DNA of 64,000 bases from assembly GCA_963691655.1 (NCBI GenBank), contig CAVNUY010000028.1, positions 24,177 to 88,176 on the forward strand, given 5' to 3'. The position numbers were made by a program, and so were the translations under genes. Below the pieces are notes generated by a model. The model saw only the letters and a list, made by a program, of their open reading frames with translations, made no database searches and was not told where the DNA came from. This document shows, in pieces, positions 22,317 through 33,573 of the stretch; positions within the stretch are counted from its first letter, which is position 1, and each line of letters begins with the position of its first letter. The DNA comes from Toxonevra muliebris (Eukaryota > Arthropoda > Insecta > Diptera > Pallopteridae).

Positions 22317-25220
22317 ATGCCAGTTACAAGAAGTACTGAAAACCTTGCTGTAGCGATAGAGAACGATCCCCTTAATAATACAATTTGCCTTATATGTAGC
22401 GAAGTTTTTCTGAATAATGTAGATAAAGTTGAAACTTCGTGCAAACATCATTTTCATCTGAATTGTATTAAGGCTTGGTTAGAAACAAATCAAACGTGTC
22501 CTGTTTGTAGCAACACTTGTGCTACTACAGACTTAAAAACAAACCAGCTACAAGTCCCTGACAACAATCCCCCATCTCGCTCACAAACCTACCGTGGAAG
22601 AGGAGGAACAATCCCACGTGATCGACCTCACACCAGACTGTATTCACAACAAAATTTACCATCAAATTTATCACTGGAACAAATTTCAAGTCCCCGGCAT
22701 AGACCTAGCACATCGCATGCAGAAAGCATGAATGAGCATAGAGTTCAAGAAATGATTTCGGAGTCATTGAATGTTTTACGCAATGAAGTAGTTGCTTCAA
22801 TTTCTAGTGAAATTCAATCCTTATTCCAAAATTTGAATATTGGAGGTAATCCTCAAGTACCACGTATTAATAATCCCCAAGCGTTACATGATGATCAACT
22901 TTCCAATCGTGTATCCCCTGTTCGGCAACAACCTGATCCTCTGTTTCCAAGAGAATCTAGTGCACGAGCTAATGAGCGATGGTCAAACCTTATTAAAAAT
23001 TGGCAAATTAAATTTACGGCATCCTCCAATGACATTACTGTCGATGAATTCATATATCGTGTAAATACTCTTACAACAACTCAATTGAATGGTAATTTCA
23101 ATATATTGTGTCAGCATTTGCATTGCCTTTTCGAAGGAAAAGCCAAACAATGGTTCTGGCGCTATCACAGACATTCAGATGATTTAGAATGGTTTGAGTT
23201 ATGTGAAGCTATGCGACGTCAATTTAAAGATCATGTCACTGATTCAGAGATTAAAGATGATATTAGAAGAAGAAGACAAAAGCCTTCGAAATCCTTTGAT
23301 GAGTTTGTTGATGCTGTAATGAACCTTTGCGACAAAATTAAAGCAATTACTGAATACCCTATACCTAAAACTGTCCGCCAATTGCGTCAATTTTTAGGAA
23401 TGACCGGATGGTATAGACGATTCGTAGAAGATTATGCGGCCATTACGTTTCCTCTTACCGAGCTATTAACTAAAAAGAAAACCTTTGCATGTAATCCGTC
23501 GGCTCAAACTGCGTTTGATTCGATCAAAGAAAAATTAACTACCGCTCCGTTTCTTATTCATCCAAATTATGATATGCCTTTTATAGTTCAATGCGACGCT
23601 AGTCAGTGTGGTGTAGGTGGTCTCCTAGCACAAGTAGATGAAAATGGTGAAGAACGACCAATTGCTTTCATGTCGCACAAACTGAACCAAGCTCAAAGAA
23701 ATTACACAGTCACTGAATTAGAGTGCTTAGCAGTAGTATTAGCAATAAAAAAATTTCGCGCATATATTGAGGGACATGAATTCAAAGTGATAACCGACCA
23801 CGCCAGCCTGAAATGGTTGATGAGGCAAAAGGATTTAAGTGGAAGATTAGCACGATGGGCTCTAAAACTGCAAGGCTATAATTTCGTGGTAGAACACCGT
23901 AAAGGTAGTGAAAACAAAGTCGCTGACGCGTTATCTCGTGCATTTGAAGAAGACGTTAGTGTAGCTGAGATTGATGTTGAAGTTTGTCCAGAGATTGATA
24001 TTAATTCGAAATATTTTGATTCAGAAGAATATACTGAATTACGAAATAGATTTTCTAAAGTTGATTTGCCAGATTATAAGGTGATTGACAAATATATTTA
24101 CCATCGAACCGCTTTTGAAAATGATGATGGTCATGTAGATGTCTGGAAGTTGTTTGTGCCAGTAGAGTTACGCAAGGAAGTTATTTATGCTGCACACGAT
24201 GCACCTGCCTCAGCTCATGGAGGAATTATAAAAACATTGGAACGGATAAGAATACATTTTTATTGGCCAGGCATGGTTGTCCAAATTCGGCAATATGTAT
24301 TAGCTTGCGAGATGTGTAAAACATCAAAAACACCAACTTATGCTTTACGTCCACCAATGGGACAAATGGTAGAATCTGACCGACCTTTTCAGCGACTTTA
24401 TATAGATTTAATAGGACCTTTTCCCAGGTCTAAAACTGGTAACATTGGTATATTCATAGTCTTAGATCATTTTAGCAAATTTACATTTTTGAAACCTATA
24501 AAGAAGTTTACTACCAAATTGATAATTGATTACCTTAAAAAATACGTTTTTGATTGTTTTGGTGTGCCTGAGACCGTTGTTTCTGATAATGGTAGCCAAT
24601 TCGTAAGCAAAGATTTTTCTAGTTTTCTCACCAAGTATGGAATTAGTCATACGCGAACTGCAGTGTATTCACCGCAATCCAATGCTTCAGAACGCGTTAA
24701 TCGCTCTATCAACGCAGCCTTGCGAACATATATACGCAAAGATCAACGTACTTGGGATATGTATTTAAGTAGCATCAATTGTTCACTTAGAAATAGTATA
24801 CACCAGTCAATTGGCCAATCGCCCTATTACATTGTTTTCGGCCAACATATGATTGTCCATGGTAATGATTATACTACTTTACGAAATTTAAATCTTTTAT
24901 CTGAAGGTTCAACAAGGTTGAACAGAGAAGATCAATTTGGAGTTATTAGAGAAGAGATAAGAGCAAAAATTAAAGCTTCATATGATAAAAATAGTCGCAC
25001 TTACAACCTGCGTTCTAGATCTCGACAGTTTGCAGTAGGACAACAAGTCATACGAAGAAATTTTACACAAAGCAATTTACTCAAGCATTTCAATGCAAAA
25101 CTTGCACCCACAGGTATAAAGTCAAGTGTAGTGAAGAAACTGGGTAATGCGTATTATCTGCTAGAAGATGTAGACAGCAAGAATCGTGGTACATATCACG
25201 CCAAAGATATATGGTCGTAA
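22317..25220 (+). CDS. RING-Gag / RNase H / integrase fusion (Gypsy Gag-Pol lacking PR and most of RT)
   Basis: 967 aa from ATG 22317 (context tacaATG) to TAA 25218-25220, uninterrupted. Domains in order: RING-H2 finger, residues 24-64 (C24, C27, C42, H44, H47, C50, C61, C64); a low-complexity linker; Gag capsid-like region about 221-340 (LFEGKAKQWFWRY, RRRRQKPSKSFDEF); a short RT C-terminal connection about 343-392 (QLRQFLGMTGWYRRF); RNase H about 422-541 with D427, E469, D494 and D537; integrase zinc finger H627, H634, C664, C667; integrase core D697, D757, E792 (D-x34-E); and a GPY/F-like C-terminal module about 904-950. Protease and the RT catalytic region with its YxDD-type motif are absent. 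No CCHC knuckle is present. Predicted nuclear or particle-associated; RNase H and integrase look intact, but it cannot reverse transcribe alone. The intact reading frame suggests little decay since insertion. Confidence 0.93.
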   Translation: MPVTRSTENLAVAIENDPLNNTICLICSEVFLNNVDKVETSCKHHFHLNCIKAWLETNQTCPVCSNTCATTDLKTNQLQVPDNNPPSRSQTYRGRGGTIPRDRPHTRLYSQQNLPSNLSLEQISSPRHRPSTSHAESMNEHRVQEMISESLNVLRNEVVASISSEIQSLFQNLNIGGNPQVPRINNPQALHDDQLSNRVSPVRQQPDPLFPRESSARANERWSNLIKNWQIKFTASSNDITVDEFIYRVNTLTTTQLNGNFNILCQHLHCLFEGKAKQWFWRYHRHSDDLEWFELCEAMRRQFKDHVTDSEIKDDIRRRRQKPSKSFDEFVDAVMNLCDKIKAITEYPIPKTVRQLRQFLGMTGWYRRFVEDYAAITFPLTELLTKKKTFACNPSAQTAFDSIKEKLTTAPFLIHPNYDMPFIVQCDASQCGVGGLLAQVDENGEERPIAFMSHKLNQAQRNYTVTELECLAVVLAIKKFRAYIEGHEFKVITDHASLKWLMRQKDLSGRLARWALKLQGYNFVVEHRKGSENKVADALSRAFEEDVSVAEIDVEVCPEIDINSKYFDSEEYTELRNRFSKVDLPDYKVIDKYIYHRTAFENDDGHVDVWKLFVPVELRKEVIYAAHDAPASAHGGIIKTLERIRIHFYWPGMVVQIRQYVLACEMCKTSKTPTYALRPPMGQMVESDRPFQRLYIDLIGPFPRSKTGNIGIFIVLDHFSKFTFLKPIKKFTTKLIIDYLKKYVFDCFGVPETVVSDNGSQFVSKDFSSFLTKYGISHTRTAVYSPQSNASERVNRSINAALRTYIRKDQRTWDMYLSSINCSLRNSIHQSIGQSPYYIVFGQHMIVHGNDYTTLRNLNLLSEGSTRLNREDQFGVIREEIRAKIKASYDKNSRTYNLRSRSRQFAVGQQVIRRNFTQSNLLKHFNAKLAPTGIKSSVVKKLGNAYYLLEDVDSKNRGTYHAKDIWS
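23331..23350 (+). other. Junction of in-frame internal deletion (Gag to RT end)
   Basis: Gag homology ends at about residue 340 (VMNLCDK), and the next residues (AITEYPIPKTVRQLRQFL) belong to the RT connection just before RNase H. The Gag C-terminus, protease and RT fingers/palm expected between them are missing without a frame change. The exact breakpoint lies within this A-rich stretch and may involve a short repeat shared by the two parental sites. Confidence 0.85.
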
Positions 25221-25301
25221 TATACAGAGATTGTCTTTATCGAATATCATAGCATTTGTTCAGATGCTATCCATCAGTCCTTCGTCTAGCATCTGTCTTG
25301 T
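25221..25301 (+). other. Short 3' untranslated spacer of the retroelement
   Basis: 81 bases between the stop codon and the purine-rich tract. There is no env-like or other ORF, so the element is of the two-gene (gag-pol) type. Confidence 0.7.
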
Positions 25302-25311
25302 GGTGGGGGTG
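25302..25311 (+). other. Polypurine tract
   Basis: ggtgggggtg directly abuts the TG of the 3' LTR, where plus-strand priming is expected. It is G-rich with two T interruptions. Confidence 0.65.
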
Positions 25312-27644
25312 TGTAATGTCCAACCAAAATGGTGTAGAGATACGAAAAATTAATTTAAAATATGTTATTGTTAAAACTGCGTATAAACATATTTGCTCAT
25401 GCATAACTGAATGCGCAATCATTTTTCGTAGGCACGCAGTCGCATAATGGTCACACCTGCACATTAAATCTTAACCGCAAGTGTCATCTAGTAAGAGTGT
25501 GAGATTTAGCTGTTTGTGTGAGCGCATATCACTCTACGCTACGCATGCGCATCAATGTATGAAAACATTAGTGCATAAATGGTACTTATTACTCACATGT
25601 AGGTGTATAGAAAATAGAGTGAATGACGATCGTTGCGAACGCATATTTTAGCTATTAGCTACTACTACTACTTAGAGATAGGGACAGTTAAGCTAGTTAG
25701 CTATATTTCTGCTTCTGAAAATTTGCTCAATTCCTTTGCAACCGTAGAAGACACAAGTTCTAGCAGGAGCTTGAATAAGAAAATTAATTTTTCATAAATT
25801 TTTTTTTGAATATCGGTAAAAGCTTTTATTAAATTTGTGCCACATTAAAGTTAATAAAAATTTATTAATTTAATGTTAAAACTAGTATAAAATCAGTGAA
25901 GTATAATAAAAAGAAATAAAACGTAAGTTAAACATTAAATTAAAAATTAGTGAAAATAGTAACTAAGTACTTTTTGGTACAGTCACCACAGGTATTTCTA
26001 CAACCTACCTACATACATACAATTTTCTTCTCGGATGGGAATTGTTAGTCACAACCTCAATAGTGGGTTGCATGCCTCCATTAGGTGAGTAAAACTCAAA
26101 ATTTGTTTGTACGAAATCCAGAAATTTAAGATAATCCTATTAATTTAATAGGAGGCATTTTGGTTAATGTGGGGTCACCTAACGGACCTACCTAACAGTT
26201 CTACCTAACGGACCTAACCTCATTTGCGAAAACTCACATGGAAATCTTCTAGAAGCAAATTGAATTTTATACTTTATCTACAATTCAGCGAAAGCCCTCA
26301 TGGAGCCTTAAGTGAAATCTACAATTAAATATACCTAAAGCAACCTTACAACTATTGAAATACATGCTAGCTTAAATCTAACCTTAACCTAGCTATACAT
26401 ACATAGTGCTAGAAAAAAAAAAAAAAGAAAAAACATGAATTAATCTTAAAATCTAAACCTTAAATTTCCTTAAAAATTAATTAGTTAAATATTAAATTAA
26501 AGAAAAAATTTAAAATGTGGTAAATATAAAATAACATCATAAAAATTAGTAACATGCGAATATCTTAAGTGCTATATTTTATAAGGTAGATTTAAGTTAA
26601 ATTAAGAACAAGAAAAAAAAAGTGAATTTACAAATACGAATTTAAGTGTCATGCGATAAATAAGTAGCGTAAAATAATGTTAAGGTGCCACACTATTTTA
26701 TCCAACATAAATTAAACATGTTCATTAAAAGCATCATCGTCGTCGCTGGGCCCAACGTAACTTCGATGGAGCGTCAATTTATGTACGTAAGTTAAAACAA
26801 CAAAAATTTTATATTATAAACCTTAAAGATAGTTTGGCATTATTATTATTAATTTTTGTATACTAATGATTTTGTTTGAGTATATTGAAGAAAGCGTTAA
26901 GTCAAAGAGAAAACAACTCCATTCATTTATCTCTCTTTACTTACTTTACTTACACTCTCTTTTTTTTCGTATCGGTATCTTTACAGTATAGAACAATTTT
27001 ACAAATAATACTGTTTATTTTTCTCTCTTGAATATCAATAATGTTTTTCTATTGTTTACAATACTATTTTCTACTACTAATTTTTTTCGGTTTCTTAAAT
27101 TTAACTTCTTTTGGATATATTTTAAGTTAAGTATACTATGGATAAATTTATAAAATGAACATCATATTGTTCGAAATTAATTTAAATATTTCTTGGTTTT
27201 TGTTATATTAAAATGAATTTGAAGATGAATTAACTTTCTTTTGTAATTGATGAAATGTAAGGTAAACATTTTAGTAGTGTGAGCAGAAGTATCTCTTTGG
27301 GTTAATGAAACAACAAATATTCTTCATTAACAGGTTGGGTGGGTAGAGACCTAGAGGGAAATATTCAGCTTTCCTCCCTCACTTCTATAGTTTCATATGC
27401 CCAGTAGTAAACATTTGTACGTCAGTTAACTGAGGTCAATCTTCTGGTTGGCTCAGTTTGTCTTTTTATCTGCTGCATACGTTTAATTTATGTGATCCTC
27501 CTTGTAGCATGACGGCGAAGCAAGCCCACTCCCATTTTCCCTGAGCTAAGTTTCAAGCATAGCTAGGTATGCAGCAACCGCTTTCAAGTCATGTGCCACG
27601 CATTTCAGACCATCATATATGCAAGAAGGTAAAGGTTCGTTACA
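25312..27644 (+). repeat. 3' long terminal repeat (2,333 bp)
   Basis: It begins tgtaatgtcc and ends gttcgttaca, co-linear with the 5' LTR at offset 8,011, falling to 8,004 after the 6-bp and 1-bp length differences. Five substitutions were seen, about 0.2%. Its end joins satellite through gtgttccatatg. An 85-codon ORF at 27569-27826 crosses this junction and is accidental. Confidence 0.96.
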
Positions 27645-27648
27645 GTGT
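27645..27648 (+). other. Target-site duplication, right copy (gtgt)
   Basis: gtgt corresponds to gtgc in the left copy, with a C-to-T change, and is followed by tccatatgac as in ordinary monomers. The insertion therefore added only these four bases to the satellite register. Confidence 0.75.
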
Positions 27649-28418
27649 TCCATATGACAACCAGTTCCTCCGCCCATTTGCACCCAACATGCAAATTTTC
27701 AAACACCCATGTCATGTCTGGCACATATGTAGAAGTGCTCCATATGGCCACCAGTTCCTCCACCTATTTGCACCCAACATGCAAATTTTCAAACAGCCTT
27801 TACTAGTAGACCGAAATTATTGTTAGATATTTGGGAAATGCAGGATTGATCTACTCCTCAATACCTATCCACTGATACCCATGTCATATCTGGCACATAT
27901 GTAGAAGTGCTCCATATGGCCACTCCTCCACTCATTTGCACCCAACATGCAAATTTTCAAACAGACGTTAGTAGTAGACCGAAATTAATGTTAGATATTT
28001 TGGAAATGCAGGATTGATCTGCTCCTCAATACCTATCTACTGATACCCATGTGGTATCTGGCACACACGTAGAAGTGCTCCATATGACCACCAGTTCCTC
28101 CGCCCATTTGCACCCAACATGCAAATTTTCAAACAGCCGTTACTAGTAGACCGAAATTAATGTTAGAAATTTGGGAAATGCAAGATTGATCCACTCCTCA
28201 ATAGCTATCTACTGATACCCATGCCATGTCTGGCACATATGTACAAGTGCTCCATATGACCAGCAGTTCTTCCACCTATTTGCACCCAACATGCAAATTT
28301 TCAAACAGCCGTTACTAGTAGACCGAACTTAATGTTAGATATTTGGGAAATGCAGGATTGATCTACTCCTCAATAGCTATCTACTGATACCCATGTCATG
28401 TCTGGCACATATGTACAA

Positions 28419-28427
28419 GTGCCAGGA
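28419..28427 (+). repeat. Truncated-monomer junction agtgc/caggattg
   Basis: Here agtgc is followed directly by caggattgatc, skipping most of a monomer. The same junction recurs near 35886 and 39224, so those segments descend from one deletion event that was later duplicated. Confidence 0.85.
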
Positions 28428-30179
28428 TTGATCTACTCCTCAATACCTATCCACTGATACCCATGTGATATCTGGCACATATGTAGAAGTGCTCCATATG
28501 TCCACCAGTTCCTCCACCCATTTGCACCCAACATGCAAATTTTCAAACAGTCGTTACTAGTAGACAGAAATTAATGTTAGATATTTTGGAAATGCAGGAT
28601 TGATCCACTCCTCAATAGCTATCTACTGATACCCATGTCATGTCTGGCACATATGTACAAGTGCTCCATATGACCACCAGTTCCTCCACCTATTTGCACC
28701 CAACATGCAAATTTTCAAACAGCCGTTACTAGTAGACCGAAATTAATGTTAGATATTTGGGAAAAGCAGGATTGATCCACTCCTCAATAGCTATCTACTG
28801 ATACCCGTGTCATGTCTGGCACATATGTACAAGTGCTCCATATGACCACCAGTTCTTCCACCTATTTGCACCCAATATGTAAATTTTCAAACAGCCGTTA
28901 CTAGTAGACCGAAATTAATGTTAGATATTTGGGAAATGCAGGATTGATCTAATCCGCAATACCAATCCACTGATACCCATGTCATATCTGGCACATATGT
29001 ACAAGTGCTCCATATGACCACCAGTTCCTCCACCCATTTGCACCCAACATGCAAGTTTTAAAACAGCCGTTACTAGTAGACCGAAATTAATATTAGATAT
29101 TTGGGAAATGCAGGATTGATCTACTCCTCAATACCTATCCACTGATACCCATGGCATGTCTGGCACATATGTACAAGTACTCCATATGACTACCAGTTCC
29201 TCCGCCCATTTGCACCCAACATGCAAATTTTCAAACAGCAGTTACTAGTAGACCGAAATTAATGTTAGATATTTGGGAAATGCAGGATTGATCCACTCCT
29301 CAATAGCTATCTACTGATACCCATGTCATGTCTGGCACATATGTACAAGTGCTCCATATGACCACCAGTTCTTCCACCTATTTGCACCCAATATGTAAAT
29401 TTTCAAACAGCCGTTACTAGTAGACCGAAATTAATGTTAGATATTTGGGAAATGCAGGATTGATCCACTCCTCAATAGCTATCTACTGATACCCATGTCA
29501 TGTCTGGCACATATGTACAAGTGCTCCATATGACCACCAGTTCTTCCACCTATTTGCACCCAATATGTAAATTTTCAAACAGCCGTTACTAGTAGACCGA
29601 AATTAATGTTAGATATTTGGGAAATGCAGGATTGATCTAATCCGCAATACCAATCCACTGATACCCATGTCATGTCTGGCACATATGTACAAGTGCTCCA
29701 TATGACCACCAGTTCCTCCACCCATTTGCACCCAACATGCAAATTTTCAAACAGCCGTTACTAGTAGACCGAAATTAATGTTAGATATTTGGGAAATGCA
29801 GGATTGATCTACTCCTCAATACCTATGCACTGATACCCATGTCACGTCTGGCACATATGTACAAGTACTACATATGACTACCAGTTCCTCCGCCCATTTG
29901 CACCCAACATGCAAATTTTCAAACAGCCGTTACTAGTAGACCGAAATTAATGTTAGATATTTGGGAAATGCAGGATTGATCCACTCCTCAATAGCTATCT
30001 ACTGATACCCATGTCATGTCTGGCACATATGTAGAAGTGCTCCATATGACCACCAGTTCCTCCACCCATTTGCACCCAACATGCAAATTTTCAAACAGCC
30101 GTTACTAGTAGACCGAACTTAATGTTAGATATTTGGGAAATGCAGGATTGATCTACTCCTCAATAGCTATCCACTGATA

Positions 30180-33100
30180 CCCATGTCATATCTGGCACAT
30201 ATGTAGAAGTGCTCCATATGGCCACCAGTTCCTCCACTAATTTGCACCCAACATGCAAATTTTCAAACAGACGTTAGTAGTAGACAGAAATTAATGTTAG
30301 ATATTTTGGAAATGCAGGATTGATCTGCTCCTCAATACCTATCTAATGATACCCATGTCATGTCTGGCACATATGTACAAGTGCTCCATATGGCCACCAG
30401 TTCTTCCACTTATTTGCACCCAATATGCAAATTTTCAAACAGCCGTTACTAGTAGACCGAAATTAATGTTAGATATTTGGGAAATGCAGGATTGATCTAC
30501 TCCTCAGTACCTATCTACTGATACCCATGTGATATCTGGCACATATGTAGAAGTGCTCCATATGACCACCAGTTCCTCCACCCATTTGCACCCAACATGC
30601 AAATTTTCAAACAGCCGTTACTAGTAGACCGAAATTAATGTTAGATATTTGGGAAATGCAGGATTGATCTACTCCTCAATAGCTATCCACTGATACCCAT
30701 GTCATATCTGGCACATATGTAGAAGTGCTCCATATGGCCACCAGTTCCTCCACTAATTTGCACCCAACATGCAAATTTTCAAACAGACGTTAGTAGTAGA
30801 CCGAAATTAATGTTAGATATTTTGGAAATGCAGGATTGATCTGCTCCTCAATACCTATCTACTGATACCCATGTCATGTCTGGCACATATGTACAAGTGC
30901 TCCATATGGCCACCAGTTCCTCCACCTATTTGCACCCAACATGCAAATTTTCAAACAGCCGTTACTAGTAGACCGAAATTAATGTTAGATATTTGGGAAA
31001 TGCAGGATTGATCCACTCCTCAATAGCTATCTACTGATACCCATGTCATGTCTGGCACATATGTAGAAGTGCTCCATATGGCCACCAGTTCCTCCACCTA
31101 TTTGCACCCAACATGCAAATTTTCAAACAGCCTTTACTAGTAGACCGAAATTATTGTTAGATATTTGGGAAATGCAGGATTGATCTACTCCTCAATACCT
31201 ATCCACTGATACCCATGTCATATCTGGCACATATGTAGAAGTGCTCCATATGGCCACCAGTTCCTCCACTCATTTGCACCCAACATGCAAATTTTCAAAC
31301 AGACGTTAGTAAAAGACCGAAATTAATGTTAGATATTTTGGAAATGCAGGATTGATCTGCTCCTCAATACCTATCTACTGATACCCATGTGATATCTGGC
31401 ACACACGTAGAAGTGCTCCATATGACCACCAGTTCCTCCGCCCATTTGCACCCAACATGCAAATTTTCAAACAGCCGTTACTAGTAGACCGAAATTAATG
31501 TTAGAAATTTGGGAAATGCAGGATTGATCCACTCCTCAATAGCTATCTACTGATACCCATGCCATGTCTGGCACATATGTACAAGTGCTCCATATGACCA
31601 GCAGTTCTTCCACCTATTTGCACCCAACATGCAAATTTTCAAACAGCCGTTACTAGTAGACCGAACTTAATGTTAGATATTTGGGGAATGCAGGATTGAT
31701 CTAATCCGCAATACCAATCCACTGATACCCATGTCACGTCTGGCACATATGTACAAGTACTCCATATGACTACCAGCTCCTCCGCCCATTTGCACCCAAC
31801 ATGCAAATTTTCAAACAGCCGTTACTAGTAGACCGAAAGTAATGTTAGATATTTGGGAAATGCAGGATTGATCCACTCCTCAATAGCTATCTACTGATAC
31901 CCAGGTCATGTCTGGCACATATGTGGAAGTGCTCCATATGGCCACCAGTTCCTCCACTAATTTGCACCCAACATGCAAATTTTCAAACAGCCGTTACTAG
32001 TAGACCGAAATTATTGTTAGATATTTGGGAAATGCAGGATTGATCTACTCCTCAATACCTATCCACTGATACCCATGTCATATCTGGCACATATGTAGAA
32101 GTGCTCCATATGGCCACCAGTTCCTCCACTAATTTGCACCCAACATGCAAATTTTCAAACAGACGTTAGTAGTAGACAGAAATTAATGTTAGATATTTTG
32201 GAAATGCAGGATTGATCTGCTCCTCAATACCTATCTAATGATACCCATGTCATGTCTGGCACATATGTACAAGTGCTCCATATGGCCACCAGTTCTTCCA
32301 CTTATTTGCACCCAATATGCAAATTTTCAAACAGCCGTTACTAGTAGACCGAAATTAATGTTAGATATTTGGGAAATGCAGGATTGATCTACTCCTCAGT
32401 ACCTATCTACTGATACCCATGTGATATCTGGCACATATGTAGAAGTGCTCCATATGACCACCAGTTCCTCCACCCATTTGCACCCAACATGCAAATTTTC
32501 AAACAGCCGTTACTAGTAGACCGAAATTAATGTTAGATATTTGGGAAATGCAGGATTGATCTACTCCTCAATAGCTATCCACTGATACCCATGTCATATC
32601 TGGCACATATGTAGAAGTGCTCCATATGGCCACCAGTTCCTCCACTAATTTGCACCCAACATGCAAATTTTCAAACAGACGTTAGTAGTAGACCGAAATT
32701 AATGTTAGATATTTTGGAAATGCAGGATTGATCTGCTCCTCAATACCTATCTACTGATACCCATGTCATGTCTGGCACATATGTACAAGTGCTCCATATG
32801 GCCACCAGTTCCTCCACCTATTTGCACCCAACATGCAAATTTTCAAACAGCCGTTACTAGTAGACCGAAATTAATGTTAGATATTTGGGAAATGCAGGAT
32901 TGATCCACTCCTCAATAGCTATCTACTGATACCCATGTCATGTCTGGCACATATGTAGAAGTGCTCCATATGGCCACCAGTTCCTCCACCTATTTGCACC
33001 CAACATGCAAATTTTCAAACAGCCTTTACTAGTAGACCGAAATTATTGTTAGATATTTGGGAAATGCAGGATTGATCTACTCCTCAATACCTATCCACTG

Positions 33101-33573
33101 ATACCCATGTCATATCTGGCACATATGTAGAAGTGCTCCATATGGCCACCAGTTCCTCCACTCATTTGCACCCAACATGCAAATTTTCAAACAGACGTTA
33201 GTAAAAGACCGAAATTAATGTTAGATATTTTGGAAATGCAGGATTGATCTGCTCCTCAATACCTATCTACTGATACCCATGTGATATCTGGCACACACGT
33301 AGAAGTGCTCCATATGACCACCAGTTCCTCCGCCCATTTGCACCCAACATGCAAATTTTCAAACAGCCGTTACTAGTAGACCGAAATTAATGTTAGAAAT
33401 TTGGGAAATGCAGGATTGATCCACTCCTCAATAGCTATCTACTGATACCCATGCCATGTCTGGCACATATGTACAAGTGCTCCATATGACCAGCAGTTCT
33501 TCCACCTATTTGCACCCAACATGCAAATTTTCAAACAGCCGTTACTAGTAGACCGAACTTAATGTTAGATATT
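30180..33573 (+). repeat. Tandem duplication with 1,892-bp (11-monomer) period
   Basis: Rare variants recur at exactly +1,892: atctaatgat at 30341 and 32233, gtaaaagacc near 31309 and 33201, the cacacacgtag variant near 31401 and 33293, and atgccatgtc near 31559 and 33451. The first copy breaks off at about 31683 (ggggaatg), while the second continues to about 33573 before a different continuation. Confidence 0.85.

Larger units (their letters stand above)
17301..27644 (+). mobile_element. Ty3/Gypsy LTR retrotransposon with internal PR-RT deletion
   Basis: A 10,344-bp element consisting of 5' LTR, PBS, a 2.65-kb leader, one 967-codon Gag-Pol remnant ORF, a purine-rich tract and 3' LTR, flanked by satellite in one orientation and a 4-bp target duplication. 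The domain order RNase H then integrase identifies Ty3/Gypsy (Metaviridae-type). There is no env-like ORF after integrase. Long LTRs recall the Osvaldo/Ulysses group of Drosophila elements, but that placement is a guess. Protease and most of RT are missing, so the copy is non-autonomous. Five substitutions and two indels were seen between the LTRs, so insertion was recent. Confidence 0.96.

Noticed and set aside
25221..25311. env gene downstream of pol
   Set aside because: Only 91 bases separate the ORF stop from the 3' LTR.
27569..27826. 85-codon forward ORF
   Set aside because: It crosses the 3' LTR/satellite junction and two partial monomers; an accidental open frame.
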